Assembly: GCA_030699205.1 (NCBI GenBank)
Contig: JAUYJY010000040.1
Coordinates: 1 to 19,525, forward strand
Length of the DNA: 19,525 nucleotides
Origin: Candidatus Pacearchaeota archaeon
Lineage (GTDB): Archaea; Nanobdellota; Nanobdellia; Pacearchaeales; GW2011-AR1
Direction of reading: 5' to 3'
Below, in pieces: positions 1 to 7,693 of this stretch (position 1 is its first letter; each line of letters opens with the position of its first letter). Below the pieces are notes generated by a model, which saw only the letters and a list, made by a program, of their open reading frames with translations, had not been told where the DNA came from and did no database searches. Position numbers and translations under genes: made by a program.

Positions 1-118
1 TAATTCTGATAATTGGAACACTATTTGTCCAGAATTCTCTATCTGTACAATTCTGAAAACAATTGTGCTAATCAACAGAATTGTCCATATTTTGAACAGT
101 TTTTTGTTCTTCCGCTAA
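1..118. repeat. Terminal direct repeat, left copy
   Basis: These 118 bases are identical to 19408-19525, by direct comparison. An exact head-to-tail overlap of roughly k-mer length is what an assembler leaves when it walks around a circle, so the unique length would be 19,407 bp. Alternatives are a true terminal repeat of a linear element, or a chromosomal segment lying between two copies of a short repeat. The repeat is non-coding and falls inside the inverted-repeat cluster. Confidence 0.95.
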
Positions 119-120
119 TA

Positions 121-159
121 GTTTAAGACAAATACCTTTCAATTATAAATGTCTTAGAC
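121..159. repeat. Inverted repeat continuing the junction cluster
   Basis: Arm 121-130 pairs with 150-159 over 10 positions (one G-T pair) across a 19 bp spacer. This is the same geometry as the repeats at 19356-19491, to which it is adjacent if the molecule is circular. A shorter repeat (94-98 with 105-109) lies just before it. The remainder, 160-272, is AT-rich and shows only a repeated GATTTTATAA motif. I see no gene between 1 and 272. Confidence 0.45.
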
Positions 160-272
160 TATAAAAAGAATAGCAAATTAAATTTACTTTGATTTTATAA
201 TTTCTCTTGAGTGATTTAAGATTTTATAAAAAAATTAGATGATTTTGAAAACATTATGGAATATGCAGTTTC

Positions 273-845
273 TTAATTCCCATTGACGAATTCTCCTGAA
301 AATCTTCCTTTTTTTACTCCTTGCGGACGTTCTTTTTCACCCGCATAATCTCTTTGCCCCCCGTGTTCTGCTAATCCACTTCTTTGTGATGTTCCTATTG
401 GATTGTCTAATGCAGGGAGACGTCTTGCTTTGCTTTCCATCCTAACTCCATCAGGTGTTACATTTAACTCTTCTGTTTGGGTAGATGATTCTGGATGATA
501 ACCCATTTGATATGTATTTCCTGCCTGATATGTTGCAGAATTTGAAGCAATATATGGCTGTCTCGGACCTTCATTATTCTCTGTTTCCCTTGTTCTTGCT
601 GGAAGGATTCTGATATTACTTGACTCTTGTTCTGCTTCTTCCTGACCTAAAATCGGTGTAGGTGCCCTGACTATCCCCTTGCCTCTTAAAACCTGAACAA
701 AGTCTGAAGTGTCCCTTTCATGCACTTCCCGTTCTAATTCTGATTCCTCGTTTTCTTTATTCTCTGGCTTTAAAACTCTTAACTCTTTTATTCTTGATTT
801 TATCTCTCTTATCTTTTTTTTCTTTCTTTCGTTTCTTTTTACCAT
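273..845 (-). CDS. Hypothetical charged, low-complexity protein (190 aa)
   Basis: I do not recognise this protein. The N-terminus is strongly basic (KRNERKKKKIREIKSRIKEL at about residues 3-22). An acidic stretch follows at about 28-48, then a long Gln/Glu/Ser/Pro/Gly-rich region with no obvious fold. There is no signal peptide or membrane segment. The composition suggests a mostly disordered protein, perhaps one that binds nucleic acid through its basic head, but that is a guess. The start is supported by an AT-rich TATA-like stretch centred near 870, about 25 bp upstream of the ATG. It is the first gene after the junction region and points toward it. The next gene, gltX, lies 220 bp upstream on the same strand. 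It ends in TAA. Confidence 0.6.
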   Translation of the reverse strand: MVKRNERKKKKIREIKSRIKELRVLKPENKENEESELEREVHERDTSDFVQVLRGKGIVRAPTPILGQEEAEQESSNIRILPARTRETENNEGPRQPYIASNSATYQAGNTYQMGYHPESSTQTEELNVTPDGVRMESKARRLPALDNPIGTSQRSGLAEHGGQRDYAGEKERPQGVKKGRFSGEFVNGN

Positions 846-1065
846 AGTTTTATTAGGAAAACGAAATATTAATATCTTGCTATTTTAGATTTATCTTCTT
901 TGGGAGATTATCAGTTAGGGGATTATTTTTTTGAAAGATTGTTTTTCTATTGTATTTCTTGGTGGTTATGTATTTGATGAGAAAACGTGAGGGATTTATA
1001 TTTTGGAAAATGGGAAAATTTGGCGGCAACAATCAAATTAATAACTATAAATTTCTTGCGAATTA

Positions 1066-2721
1066 TTAATTATGGGCAAACCAAAATTCTTTAATCCCTT
1101 TTTTCTCGCCGTCATATCTAACAAATCCAAATCTCTCAAACTGAATTATATCTCCAATCTTTAAATCATTGACGGATTCTTCTGCCAATCCATTTACAAA
1201 AATTCCATCTGGCATTAATATTTTTGTCTTTAAACCATAAGATACCCAATTTAGTTTGGGAATTTTTTTATTTTCTATTGAGACAACTTTTATTTTTTCA
1301 TCAAGTTTAGTATTGAACAAATGAATTAATCTAATTTCTTCTCCATTATATTTTTCAAAATCGTTTTCTGAAATAAATATTTCCTGCCCTATTTTGACTT
1401 TTCTTTTTTCATTGGATTTGGGGTGAACGGGGACTTCAATTTCATCGGCAGTCAGGATGGTTTCTATTTTCAGTTTTCTTGGATTTAAAACAAAGCTGTA
1501 TCTCATTGATTTTTCATCTAATATTTTTCTGTTTAAAGAATAGAGAGTTTCAATTGGGACTGCAATGTCTTGTTTGTTTAACCCAATTCCGCTTACAAAT
1601 TCCTTTATTGCTTCCGGATTTATTCCTCTTCTTTTTAAGCTTTGCATACTCCACGTTCTTGGATCATCCCATCCACCAAACTCTCCCGATAAAACTTCCT
1701 TGCGGGCTTTAGACTTTGAAATTTTAGCACCCAACCCTTCAATTCTAATTAATCCAGTATGGATAATTGAAGGATATTTCCACTTTAAAATATTCCAAAT
1801 ATATTTTTCCATTTCTGTTTCCATCATCAAATCATTTCCTCTGATTATATGAGTAATTTCAAGCAAATGATCATCAATTGCCCAAGACATCTCAAGAGAT
1901 GGCCAAACCCGATATTTTTTTCCGACCCTTGGATGTTCTCGGTCTGTAACTTTAAATAAAACTCTATCTCTGAACGCTGGATTGGGGTGCATCATATCTG
2001 TCTTTATTCTTAAAACTCCGTGCCCTTCTTTGATTTTAAATAATTCTTTCCATCTTTCTTTTTGCAATCCCGGTGGAAATTGCCTGCAAGAACATTCAAC
2101 ACCATTCAGCCTATTTTCTCTTAACTCTTCTGTAGAACAATAACAAACATATGCCTTGTTCTTTTTTATCAATTCTTCAGCATATTTATAATAAATTTTA
2201 AGCCTGTCTGATTTATACACTATTTTTTTATATTTAATTCCGAGCCAGTCAAATGCATCTTTGATAAGGTTGTAAGATTCTTTCGCTAATGGCTTCTCGG
2301 CACTTCCAATAGTGTCGTCCATCACTAAAATTATTTCTCCATTATATTTCTCGGCATATAGTGCGTTCAACAAAAATGTTTTTGCGTTTCCAATATGCAA
2401 TGCTCCTGAAGGAAATGGGGCAAGACGGAATATTGGTTTTTTTCCTTTTATGATTCCTGGAAGTTCCTGAAGTTCTCCTTCAGGTCTGCCTTCATGTTTT
2501 TTTACCAAAACACCAAGTTTCTCAAAAAGCTTCTCTCTTTCTTCTACAGACATAGAATTAACTTTATTAACCGCTTCCTTAATTATTGGCATGATGGCAG
2601 AAATGTTTTTTTTATCAAGCCCATGCTGAAACAATTTAGGCAAAACAATTTCTGGTTTGGCCTCGCCGTGCTCGATAGCATTTTGCAAAGCATATGCCAT
2701 AATCTCTTTAGATAAATCCAT
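1066..2721 (-). CDS. gltX: Glutamyl-tRNA synthetase, archaeal type
   Basis: Class I aminoacyl-tRNA synthetase that charges tRNA with glutamate in the cytoplasm. An N-terminal helical extension (1-95) precedes the Rossmann catalytic core. The HIGH motif appears as HIGN at 109-112 within RLAPFPSGALHIGNAK, and KMSKS appears as KISKS at 333-337. A CxC...CxC set (C193, C195, C210, C212) in the connecting region looks like a zinc site. The last 150 residues are the beta-rich anticodon-binding part of the archaeal/eukaryotic GlxRS group. At 551 residues it is a normal length for archaeal GluRS. Whether it also charges tRNA-Gln cannot be told here, and no GatDE genes are present. A TATA box at 2743-2750 lies 25 bp before the ATG, suggesting a leaderless mRNA although the upstream gene ends only 35 bp away. 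Confidence 0.95.
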   Translation of the reverse strand: MDLSKEIMAYALQNAIEHGEAKPEIVLPKLFQHGLDKKNISAIMPIIKEAVNKVNSMSVEEREKLFEKLGVLVKKHEGRPEGELQELPGIIKGKKPIFRLAPFPSGALHIGNAKTFLLNALYAEKYNGEIILVMDDTIGSAEKPLAKESYNLIKDAFDWLGIKYKKIVYKSDRLKIYYKYAEELIKKNKAYVCYCSTEELRENRLNGVECSCRQFPPGLQKERWKELFKIKEGHGVLRIKTDMMHPNPAFRDRVLFKVTDREHPRVGKKYRVWPSLEMSWAIDDHLLEITHIIRGNDLMMETEMEKYIWNILKWKYPSIIHTGLIRIEGLGAKISKSKARKEVLSGEFGGWDDPRTWSMQSLKRRGINPEAIKEFVSGIGLNKQDIAVPIETLYSLNRKILDEKSMRYSFVLNPRKLKIETILTADEIEVPVHPKSNEKRKVKIGQEIFISENDFEKYNGEEIRLIHLFNTKLDEKIKVVSIENKKIPKLNWVSYGLKTKILMPDGIFVNGLAEESVNDLKIGDIIQFERFGFVRYDGEKKGIKEFWFAHN

Positions 2722-2742
2722 ATTAATAAAATAAAGAACAAT

Positions 2743-2750
2743 TATTTAAA
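2743..2750 (-). promoter_or_regulatory. TATA box of gltX
   Basis: On the minus strand this reads TTTAAATA, the archaeal TATA consensus, centred about 25 bp upstream of the gltX ATG. That spacing places transcription start at or next to the start codon. Confidence 0.6.
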
Positions 2751-2756
2751 CTTACT

Positions 2757-3419
2757 CTACTTATTGGATTTGATATAATTTTTAAGCTGTTCAAGAGTTA
2801 CGCTACCTGCAAGACCATAAACATTACTCTTCTGTCCCTCTTCTATTCCTAAATTACGGCTAACTCCTCCAGAACTAAGCCAAACATTTATGATGTCTGG
2901 ATTTCCCTTTGCAGGAGCGAGTGATAAAACTTCATCCTCGTCGAATATACATTTTTCAAATCCCAACTTATCAAGAAGGCTTCTTTTTTCATCATCTTCA
3001 GACCACCTATTTTCCCTCGCCATAATCGTATAAACTTGGCGAATTATGCGATTTGCTTCATCAATTTTTTCACGATTTTCTGGAGTATCAATCTCAACTT
3101 CCCAAGGAATATCTCTTTGTTTAAAATTTTCAAGAGCATATTCAATTCCTAACTTGTCAAGAAGTTTTCTTCTTTCATCGGTGTCTGTTATTCTAATGTA
3201 ATTTGCTTCATCAATTTTTACTGGATTATTCGAGGCGGAAACTCTTGCTTCATTTGCTTCATCAATTTTTCCTGGATTATTCGAGGCGGAAACTCTTGCT
3301 TCGGGAGCATAATCTGCACCCCTAATTTTAGGAACACCTCTCTCTCCGGAGGGTCCAAAAAAACTCAAACCAGCAAATGCAAATACTCCAAGTATTCCAG
3401 CATACAATCCACCTCTCAT
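2757..3419 (-). CDS. Secreted or membrane-anchored repeat protein of unknown function (220 aa)
   Basis: I do not recognise the family. A short hydrophobic N-terminal segment (about residues 4-22, GGLYAGILGVFAFAGLSFF) suggests export or a membrane anchor. Two near-identical 17-residue repeats follow (EARVSASNNPGKIDEAN and its copy), and KIDEAN recurs about 55 residues on. A second internal repeat is seen in RRKLLDKLGIE and KRSLLDKLGFE. The C-terminal 60 residues end in a short helix. An upstream in-frame ATG at 3440 would add seven residues, but TTTAAATA (minus strand, 3441-3448) sits directly against it, which leaves no room for a transcript. That box is 25 bp before the ATG at 3419, so I chose 3419. 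The stop is TAG; a TAA follows four codons later. Confidence 0.65.
   Translation of the reverse strand: MRGGLYAGILGVFAFAGLSFFGPSGERGVPKIRGADYAPEARVSASNNPGKIDEANEARVSASNNPVKIDEANYIRITDTDERRKLLDKLGIEYALENFKQRDIPWEVEIDTPENREKIDEANRIIRQVYTIMARENRWSEDDEKRSLLDKLGFEKCIFDEDEVLSLAPAKGNPDIINVWLSSGGVSRNLGIEEGQKSNVYGLAGSVTLEQLKNYIKSNK
3201..3302 (-). repeat. Tandem duplication of 51 bp inside a coding region
   Basis: Positions 3201-3251 and 3252-3302 are identical apart from one base (a at 3220, c at 3271). The unit is 17 codons, so the reading frame is kept. A 19-base piece of the same unit recurs at 3051-3069. The near identity points to a recent duplication. Confidence 0.9.
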
Positions 3420-3440
3420 AAATACAAGAAGAATAAACAT

Positions 3441-3448
3441 TATTTAAA
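3441..3448 (-). promoter_or_regulatory. TATA box that fixes the start of the 220-aa repeat protein
   Basis: TTTAAATA on the minus strand. It abuts the longest-ORF ATG (3440) but is 25 bp upstream of the next in-frame ATG (3419), matching the spacing seen at gltX and thrS. Confidence 0.6.
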
Positions 3449-3521
3449 TTTTTGCAAACACGTGCTCTTAGGGGACATATGTCTCCTTGTTATACAAAAT
3501 TTTTGCAAACAATAAATAGAT

Positions 3522-3529
3522 TTTTAAAC
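3522..3529 (+). promoter_or_regulatory. TATA box upstream of the amber-interrupted small gene
   Basis: TTTTAAAC centred about 25 bp before ATG 3550. It argues that the upstream ORF, not the later ATG 3622, is the transcript's natural start. Confidence 0.5.
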
Positions 3530-3549
3530 CTTTAATTTTCAGATATTTT

Positions 3550-3834
3550 ATGAGTGACCAAAGCTTTATTGATGGAAGAAGATTTGAGGAGGTCTCAGAT
3601 AGAATTAGGAAAATTTGTTAGATGATAATTAAAGGTCCTGAAAGACATATGGATGAAGTGAAAGAAAGATTAATGGGAGAATTACAGAGTGCCTATAATG
3701 TTCATGCAAGGCTTGCATATCAATATAGTGAAAGTATTCACGGAAAAGAATTAAGTGACATGTATGGTTTGGTTCAAAGGGCACTTGGAAGAAGTCCAAA
3801 CCCCCGGAATATTAGGTCTTTAAAATCAGCTTAA
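3550..3834 (+). CDS. Small hypothetical protein interrupted by an in-frame TAG
   Basis: An ORF from ATG 3550 runs 23 codons (MSDQSFIDGRRFEEVSDRIR...) to TAG at 3619-3621. The same frame resumes immediately with ATG 3622 and 70 codons to TAA at 3832-3834. TTTTAAAC at 3522-3529 is 25 bp before ATG 3550, the spacing used by other genes here, whereas nothing comparable precedes ATG 3622. The full reading of about 94 residues is helical and charged, with no membrane segment and no family I recognise. Options are nonsense mutation, amber readthrough, or two abutting ORFs with downstream re-initiation. The stop abuts, without overlap, the 3' end of the convergent gene at 3835-4209. Confidence 0.5.
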
Positions 3835-4209
3835 TCAAATCCCTCTTTCATTAAGTCTTCTTTCTAATTCCCTAATTCTTTCAATTGCACTATTCAATTT
3901 AAAATTATTATCATCCAGCCTTATTTTTAACTCATGAATCTCTGAATTTTCTCTATTTCTTAATCTTGCAGTTCTCAAAGAGTCTGTAATTCTTCCCGGG
4001 CTTTCAGAATTTACAGAAGCTCCTGCAAGATTTCCCAGAAAATCTAAATTAACAGTGTCAGTATTATTAGAACTACTAACAGAACTAGTAAAATCCGTAA
4101 TCCCAGAACTTTCAGAAATTCTACTTCCTCCACTATTTTCCTTTAACAAACCTCTTCGCCGCATATCTGCAAGGTCAACAACATCCACATTTTTTTTAAA
4201 AAAACCCAT
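3835..4209 (-). CDS. Small coiled-coil hypothetical protein (124 aa)
   Basis: Three parts are visible. The N-terminus (MGFFKKNVDVVDLADMRRRG, 1-20) looks like a conserved docking segment. The middle (about 25-80) is a Ser/Asn/Gly-rich, probably disordered linker. The C-terminus (about 92-122) has heptad-like Ile/Leu spacing with many Arg/Glu and is likely a coiled coil. There is no signal peptide or membrane span. I recall small DPANN proteins of this shape but cannot name a family, so no function is assigned. ATTAAATA on the minus strand (4231-4238) is 25 bp upstream and supports the start. It ends in TGA directly against the convergent small gene. Confidence 0.65.
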   Translation of the reverse strand: MGFFKKNVDVVDLADMRRRGLLKENSGGSRISESSGITDFTSSVSSSNNTDTVNLDFLGNLAGASVNSESPGRITDSLRTARLRNRENSEIHELKIRLDDNNFKLNSAIERIRELERRLNERGI

Positions 4210-4313
4210 AGAATATATAAGAAATAGATTTATTTAATGCTTTTGCTCTTCTCTAAAGATTTAAGAAACCCAACCTTTATATTTATTAAATCCGTAACAT
4301 TACTAAAGATAAG

Positions 4314-5852
4314 ATGGTGAATATACATAAATTAATCGCGGCAATCAGCCCAGATATATATTGCAAACCAGAGAAAAGAAAAGAAGTAAAAGAAATTGTA
4401 AAAAAAGAGGGTTATATAAAGGCGGCAGAGAAGGCAGAAAATTTCAAAACAGAAGTTATTTTTGATTATGATGAAGCAAAAAAAGACGCTTTATCAAAAT
4501 GGGGATTGAAGGCACCGATAGAACAGCACGAGATTATATATGATTCTCCCTCTGAAGGTCTTGAACCCGTTTACTTTTGGCTTTTAGATTTTCTTCAAGG
4601 TCCATTTAAGGAAGTGGATAAATTAATTGATAACTTTGTTTCATCTCCGGGTTCAGGTCACTTTTCTGAAATGCAGGGAAAAGCAACTCAAATGCAACAA
4701 GAGGTTTCAAGAAATATGGGGACTATAAATGCAATTTTAAAAACAGTTCTCCAGATTGTTTATGATTTAAAGGAATTTAAAATAAGACTGGAACCTTATA
4801 ATTTTTATAGGTCGGGGGATGCAAAGAAAAAATACACGGGACTACTTTCATTAAAGCAAATATGGCTGGATAATGTTGATGCTAAAAAGGGAAGGGGGAG
4901 CATCCACGCGATGGCGACAGGAGAATTGGATTTTGTTACATTGAGGGATGCATTTATGGTTGCAGAATCCGTATCAAAAATTGATGATATTGATTTAAAC
5001 GATAGAGTTAAAAGAATTTTAAAACAAAGAATTGATGAATTTTTAAGGTGGATAGATGAGTCAGAGTCTTCATTAAGGCAGAGGTTTGAAATTGAAAAAA
5101 ACTATCTTAAAAGTCAGGTAAATTCATTAAAATTAACAACCCGTTGGGTGAAACCATATTTAAAAGCGGCACAGAAATTAGAACAAAAACATGATTCAAT
5201 GCAAGCCGCATTAGTAACTACATTTAATACGATACTTTTGAATTTGGTAATTCTTGCGAAATCTCCTTACAATCCGGAAGATGATGTAAATGAGGAACTC
5301 CTTCCCGAAGTGTTTAAAAAAGTAAAGGCAAGAAAATATTATTCAATTTTAATTGTGGAATTTGATTTTAGGGGGATACCACAGAGGGTTCCTCAATCTC
5401 AACATTGGGGCTTTGGAGGGAGAGTAAATATTAAATTTACTTCTTATTCTTTAAACGAGCAGGAAATCAAGGTCTTGAAAGAAGAGCTGGAAAAGGATGA
5501 TATGGGAGACGTAATGCAGTTAATTCAGGGAGTTACAGATGATAGTTTAGACCAAATTAAAAAGGATATAGATGATATTTTAGATGACAAGAAAAAACTT
5601 GCGGAACAAGAAGAAGAAAAATCTAAAGACATAAATCCTTTTTCGGCTCTGTTTTCTTTTTTAAAATTCAAGGATAAAAAGGATAAAGATAAAAAAGAAG
5701 ATTTGTCAAAGGGAATAAAACCAGATAATAGATATGAGGAAATAATTCGTTCTCAGGCGATAATCTCTGCAAGAGAAAAATGCTTTACCACCTTCCATAC
5801 ATATAAGAAAGCACATGGGATGCCTTCCCACCAAGACCCATTTAAAGCTTAA
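4314..5852 (+). CDS. Large hypothetical cytoplasmic protein (512 aa)
   Basis: I do not recognise a domain. Residues 1-65 are Lys/Glu-rich and helical. About 80-160 and 210-320 are long amphipathic helices with patches such as ALVTTFNTILLNLVILA (299-315). Residues 340-380 look like beta strands (YYSILIVEFDF, then GFGGRVNIKFT). About 405-440 is an Asp/Lys-rich coiled coil, followed by NPFSALFSFLKF (441-452), a run of Lys/Asp, and a short conserved-looking tail with Cys490 and His residues. No signal peptide or clear membrane span. A TATA-like TTTATATT at 4276-4283 lies 34 bp upstream, giving a leader of about 8 nt. As the largest unknown on a putative replicon without a recognisable initiator, it deserves a structure-based search. 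Confidence 0.75.
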   Translation: MVNIHKLIAAISPDIYCKPEKRKEVKEIVKKEGYIKAAEKAENFKTEVIFDYDEAKKDALSKWGLKAPIEQHEIIYDSPSEGLEPVYFWLLDFLQGPFKEVDKLIDNFVSSPGSGHFSEMQGKATQMQQEVSRNMGTINAILKTVLQIVYDLKEFKIRLEPYNFYRSGDAKKKYTGLLSLKQIWLDNVDAKKGRGSIHAMATGELDFVTLRDAFMVAESVSKIDDIDLNDRVKRILKQRIDEFLRWIDESESSLRQRFEIEKNYLKSQVNSLKLTTRWVKPYLKAAQKLEQKHDSMQAALVTTFNTILLNLVILAKSPYNPEDDVNEELLPEVFKKVKARKYYSILIVEFDFRGIPQRVPQSQHWGFGGRVNIKFTSYSLNEQEIKVLKEELEKDDMGDVMQLIQGVTDDSLDQIKKDIDDILDDKKKLAEQEEEKSKDINPFSALFSFLKFKDKKDKDKKEDLSKGIKPDNRYEEIIRSQAIISAREKCFTTFHTYKKAHGMPSHQDPFKA

Positions 5853-6076
5853 ACTTTAATGTATTGGAGAATATTTTTGATTTATATGTAAGGGAGAAGA
5901 GCCCCAATTTGATTTTCTATGGCTTTCTAAGAATTGTTTTGAATAAATTGTTTGTTGAAATATCTTTAACAATCTTTTCACCTCTTTTGTTGGTATTTTA
6001 TCGATGATGGTTAGTTGTTATATCGACGCTGTTTTAGTATTTTAATGTTAGGGGATTATGGGGACGGGCTGATGAA

Positions 6077-6823
6077 TTATACCTTACTTTGTTTCCACTC
6101 TTTTTCAAAAATATTCTTTTGTAATTGTGCAAGATTTTCATCTTTAATGTAAATTGCCATTTGTTCTTTTTTATTAGCCCTTATAATTACAACTGCATCA
6201 TCAAGAATGTAATAAAGAATATGAGTATTCTTCAATAGAACATCATTATATCTGGTTTCTCTTAATTCTTTTTTATCAAGTTTTTTTATGCTTTCTATTA
6301 CAGGAGTTCGTTCTGTTATAGTTCTTATTTTAATATCTTGCTGACTTCTCCTTTTTCTAAATTGCTCATGAAAATGAGGCAAATAATTTAATATATCTGC
6401 AGACATATAACATCGAAACTCTTGTTTGGGTTTTTCTATTAATTTACTAAATATGGTTTTAAATCCTTCATACCCCTCATAAATTTCCATCAAGGGTCTT
6501 TCAATCGCACTTTGTTGCATTTCTTTCAAATCCCCAATTATCTCTTTCATAATTTCTTTTTTTCTGTTTCTCTCTTCTTCAACAATATCTAAAATTCTTT
6601 CGGGAGAAACCGCACCATAATATTGGACACCTGATTTAATCACTTCATTTACATAACCTTTCTCTTTTAGCAATTTTAATATGTAGTACACTCCGCCCCT
6701 CATAATTCCAGATTTTTGGGCAATTTGGCTTGCTTTAGCTACACCTAGTTTTAATGTAGCCACATAAATATTTGCTTCCTGCCTGCTCAACCCAAGTTCT
6801 TCTAAGTTCCCTTCTATATTCAT
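6077..6823 (-). CDS. TrmB-family transcriptional regulator
   Basis: The N-terminal winged helix (about 5-75) has the TrmB layout: LEELGLSRQEANIYVATLKL, then ASQIAQKSGIMRGGVYYILK as the recognition helix and LKEKGYVNEV leading into the wing. A helical linker (about 85-115) is followed by the phospholipase-D-like effector domain typical of the family (about 115-245), recognisable in PLMEIYEGYEGFKTIF and the closing strands. Family members in euryarchaea sense sugars; in DPANN the ligands are unknown. It is transcribed away from the 179-residue gene with 119 bp between the two starts, so it may control itself and that neighbour. TATTATAAG on the minus strand (6844-6852) is 25 bp upstream of its ATG. 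Confidence 0.85.
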   Translation of the reverse strand: MNIEGNLEELGLSRQEANIYVATLKLGVAKASQIAQKSGIMRGGVYYILKLLKEKGYVNEVIKSGVQYYGAVSPERILDIVEEERNRKKEIMKEIIGDLKEMQQSAIERPLMEIYEGYEGFKTIFSKLIEKPKQEFRCYMSADILNYLPHFHEQFRKRRSQQDIKIRTITERTPVIESIKKLDKKELRETRYNDVLLKNTHILYYILDDAVVIIRANKKEQMAIYIKDENLAQLQKNIFEKEWKQSKV

Positions 6824-6942
6824 GATATTGTTAATACTTTAACACTTATAATACTTTCTAAAATGTTGTCAAATATTTTGCACCATAAATTTATATAATG
6901 TTTTATTGTTACTACTTTAGAAGAAACATTGGATAAAGAAAA
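6824..6942. promoter_or_regulatory. Divergent promoter region with a candidate operator
   Basis: Holds a minus-strand TATA box (6844-6852) for the TrmB-like gene and a plus-strand TTTATATA (about 6889-6896) for the 179-aa gene, which gives the latter a leader of about 25 nt. TAATACTTT occurs twice, at 6832-6840 and 6849-6857, with starts 17 bp apart and overlapping the minus-strand TATA box. A direct repeat in that place is a plausible site for autoregulation by the TrmB-like protein. The operator role is inference. Confidence 0.45.
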
Positions 6943-7482
6943 ATGAGTTTAATAGAAAAAATAATGGAAAAGCACGAAAAAAAAGTGCAGGATGCAAGGG
7001 CCAATATGGATAGAGCTGAAAGAGAGTTAAGTGAAGCGAGTGGTAATTACGACCTTGCTAAGAGAGTAGTTAGGAACGTGAAGATAATGGGAAAAATGAG
7101 TGATTCAAAAGTTCGAAAAATCAATCTTCCGAGAATACTAGTTTCAACTCATTATGACTTAGTGTTCATAAAATATGCACAGGAAAAAGCAGGACCAAAA
7201 TATATTGTCGATGTAGACATTTCGCAAAGATTTGATGCACTTAGACATTGGTTAGTTGAAAAACACGATAGCGTTTATGACGTTGAGTTCCGAGGAACGT
7301 TCGGTTCTATGTCAGCCAGAAATTTGAAAGAGGGACATAACGAATCAGAATTCAATAATAAAGTGTGGAGTAAACTTGATGAATGGGCAAAGTTATATTC
7401 CGGAAGAGAAATGGCTGAAGATTTATACACTTCGATAATGAGAGATGATTTTGAAATATTGTATTCCCAATTATGTAAATAA
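6943..7482 (+). CDS. Hypothetical protein (179 aa), divergent from the TrmB-like regulator
   Basis: Not recognised. Residues 1-45 form a charged amphipathic helix likely to be a coiled coil (MSLIEKIMEKHEKKVQDARA onward). From about 60 there is a mixed alpha/beta globular part, with strands around RILVSTHYDLVFIKYA and PKYIVDVDIS, then helices to the C-terminus. There is no membrane segment and only one Cys (C178). The first ATG after the promoter is used; no Shine-Dalgarno sequence is evident. Its divergent arrangement makes it a candidate target of the TrmB-like regulator. Confidence 0.7.
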   Translation: MSLIEKIMEKHEKKVQDARANMDRAERELSEASGNYDLAKRVVRNVKIMGKMSDSKVRKINLPRILVSTHYDLVFIKYAQEKAGPKYIVDVDISQRFDALRHWLVEKHDSVYDVEFRGTFGSMSARNLKEGHNESEFNNKVWSKLDEWAKLYSGREMAEDLYTSIMRDDFEILYSQLCK

Positions 7483-7693
7483 TTCAATACTCATTACCAC
7501 AAAAATTATTTCTATTTTCTTTTTTAGGAAAAAAGAAACAAAAAAGAGCACGTGCCCTAAAAGTTAGTTTTCTACAAAGATGAATTATGGAATAAAACTT
7601 AAACTCAACTCTGAGGTTTTTTCTCTACGAGAAAAAAATCTTCGGGGTCGCGTTAAAGAAACATTTATAACTTTTATCAAATAATCAATATTT
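7483..7693. other. Intergenic stretch with hairpins and a partial GC-richer motif
   Basis: No convincing gene. It holds a perfect 9 bp stem with a 3 nt loop (7617-7625 with 7629-7637). A looser inverted repeat (7562-7571 with 7594-7605, 22 nt spacer, 2 nt bulge) resembles the junction repeats in geometry. The motif TCGGGG...TTAA (7642-7656) resembles the intergenic elements near 8374 and 11500. The methyltransferase TATA box is at 7664-7671. Confidence 0.35.
7664..7671 (+). promoter_or_regulatory. TATA box of the methyltransferase gene
   Basis: TTTATAAC centred about 26 bp before ATG 7694, supporting that start and a leaderless transcript. Confidence 0.55.

Noticed and set aside
846..1065. 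Short open frame on the plus strand near 930-990
   Set aside because: It begins at a TTG after an in-frame TAG, is only about 19 codons long and has no promoter. The gap otherwise holds only the promoter of the 190-aa gene.
1479..1852. Plus-strand ORFs opposite gltX, and similar ones opposite thrS
   Set aside because: They are antisense shadows of well-supported synthetase genes and have hydrophobic, non-protein-like translations.
5856..6017. Minus-strand open frame of about 53 codons between the 512-aa and TrmB genes
   Set aside because: It has no ATG, only an internal GTG at 5981, and no TATA box at the right distance. It may be a gene remnant, but it is too short to support. The gap 5853-6076 otherwise shows nothing clear.
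6003..6073. Possible C/D box RNA (ATGATGG ... CTGA)
   Set aside because: Box C has a mismatch, no D' or C' boxes are seen, and the ends do not pair.
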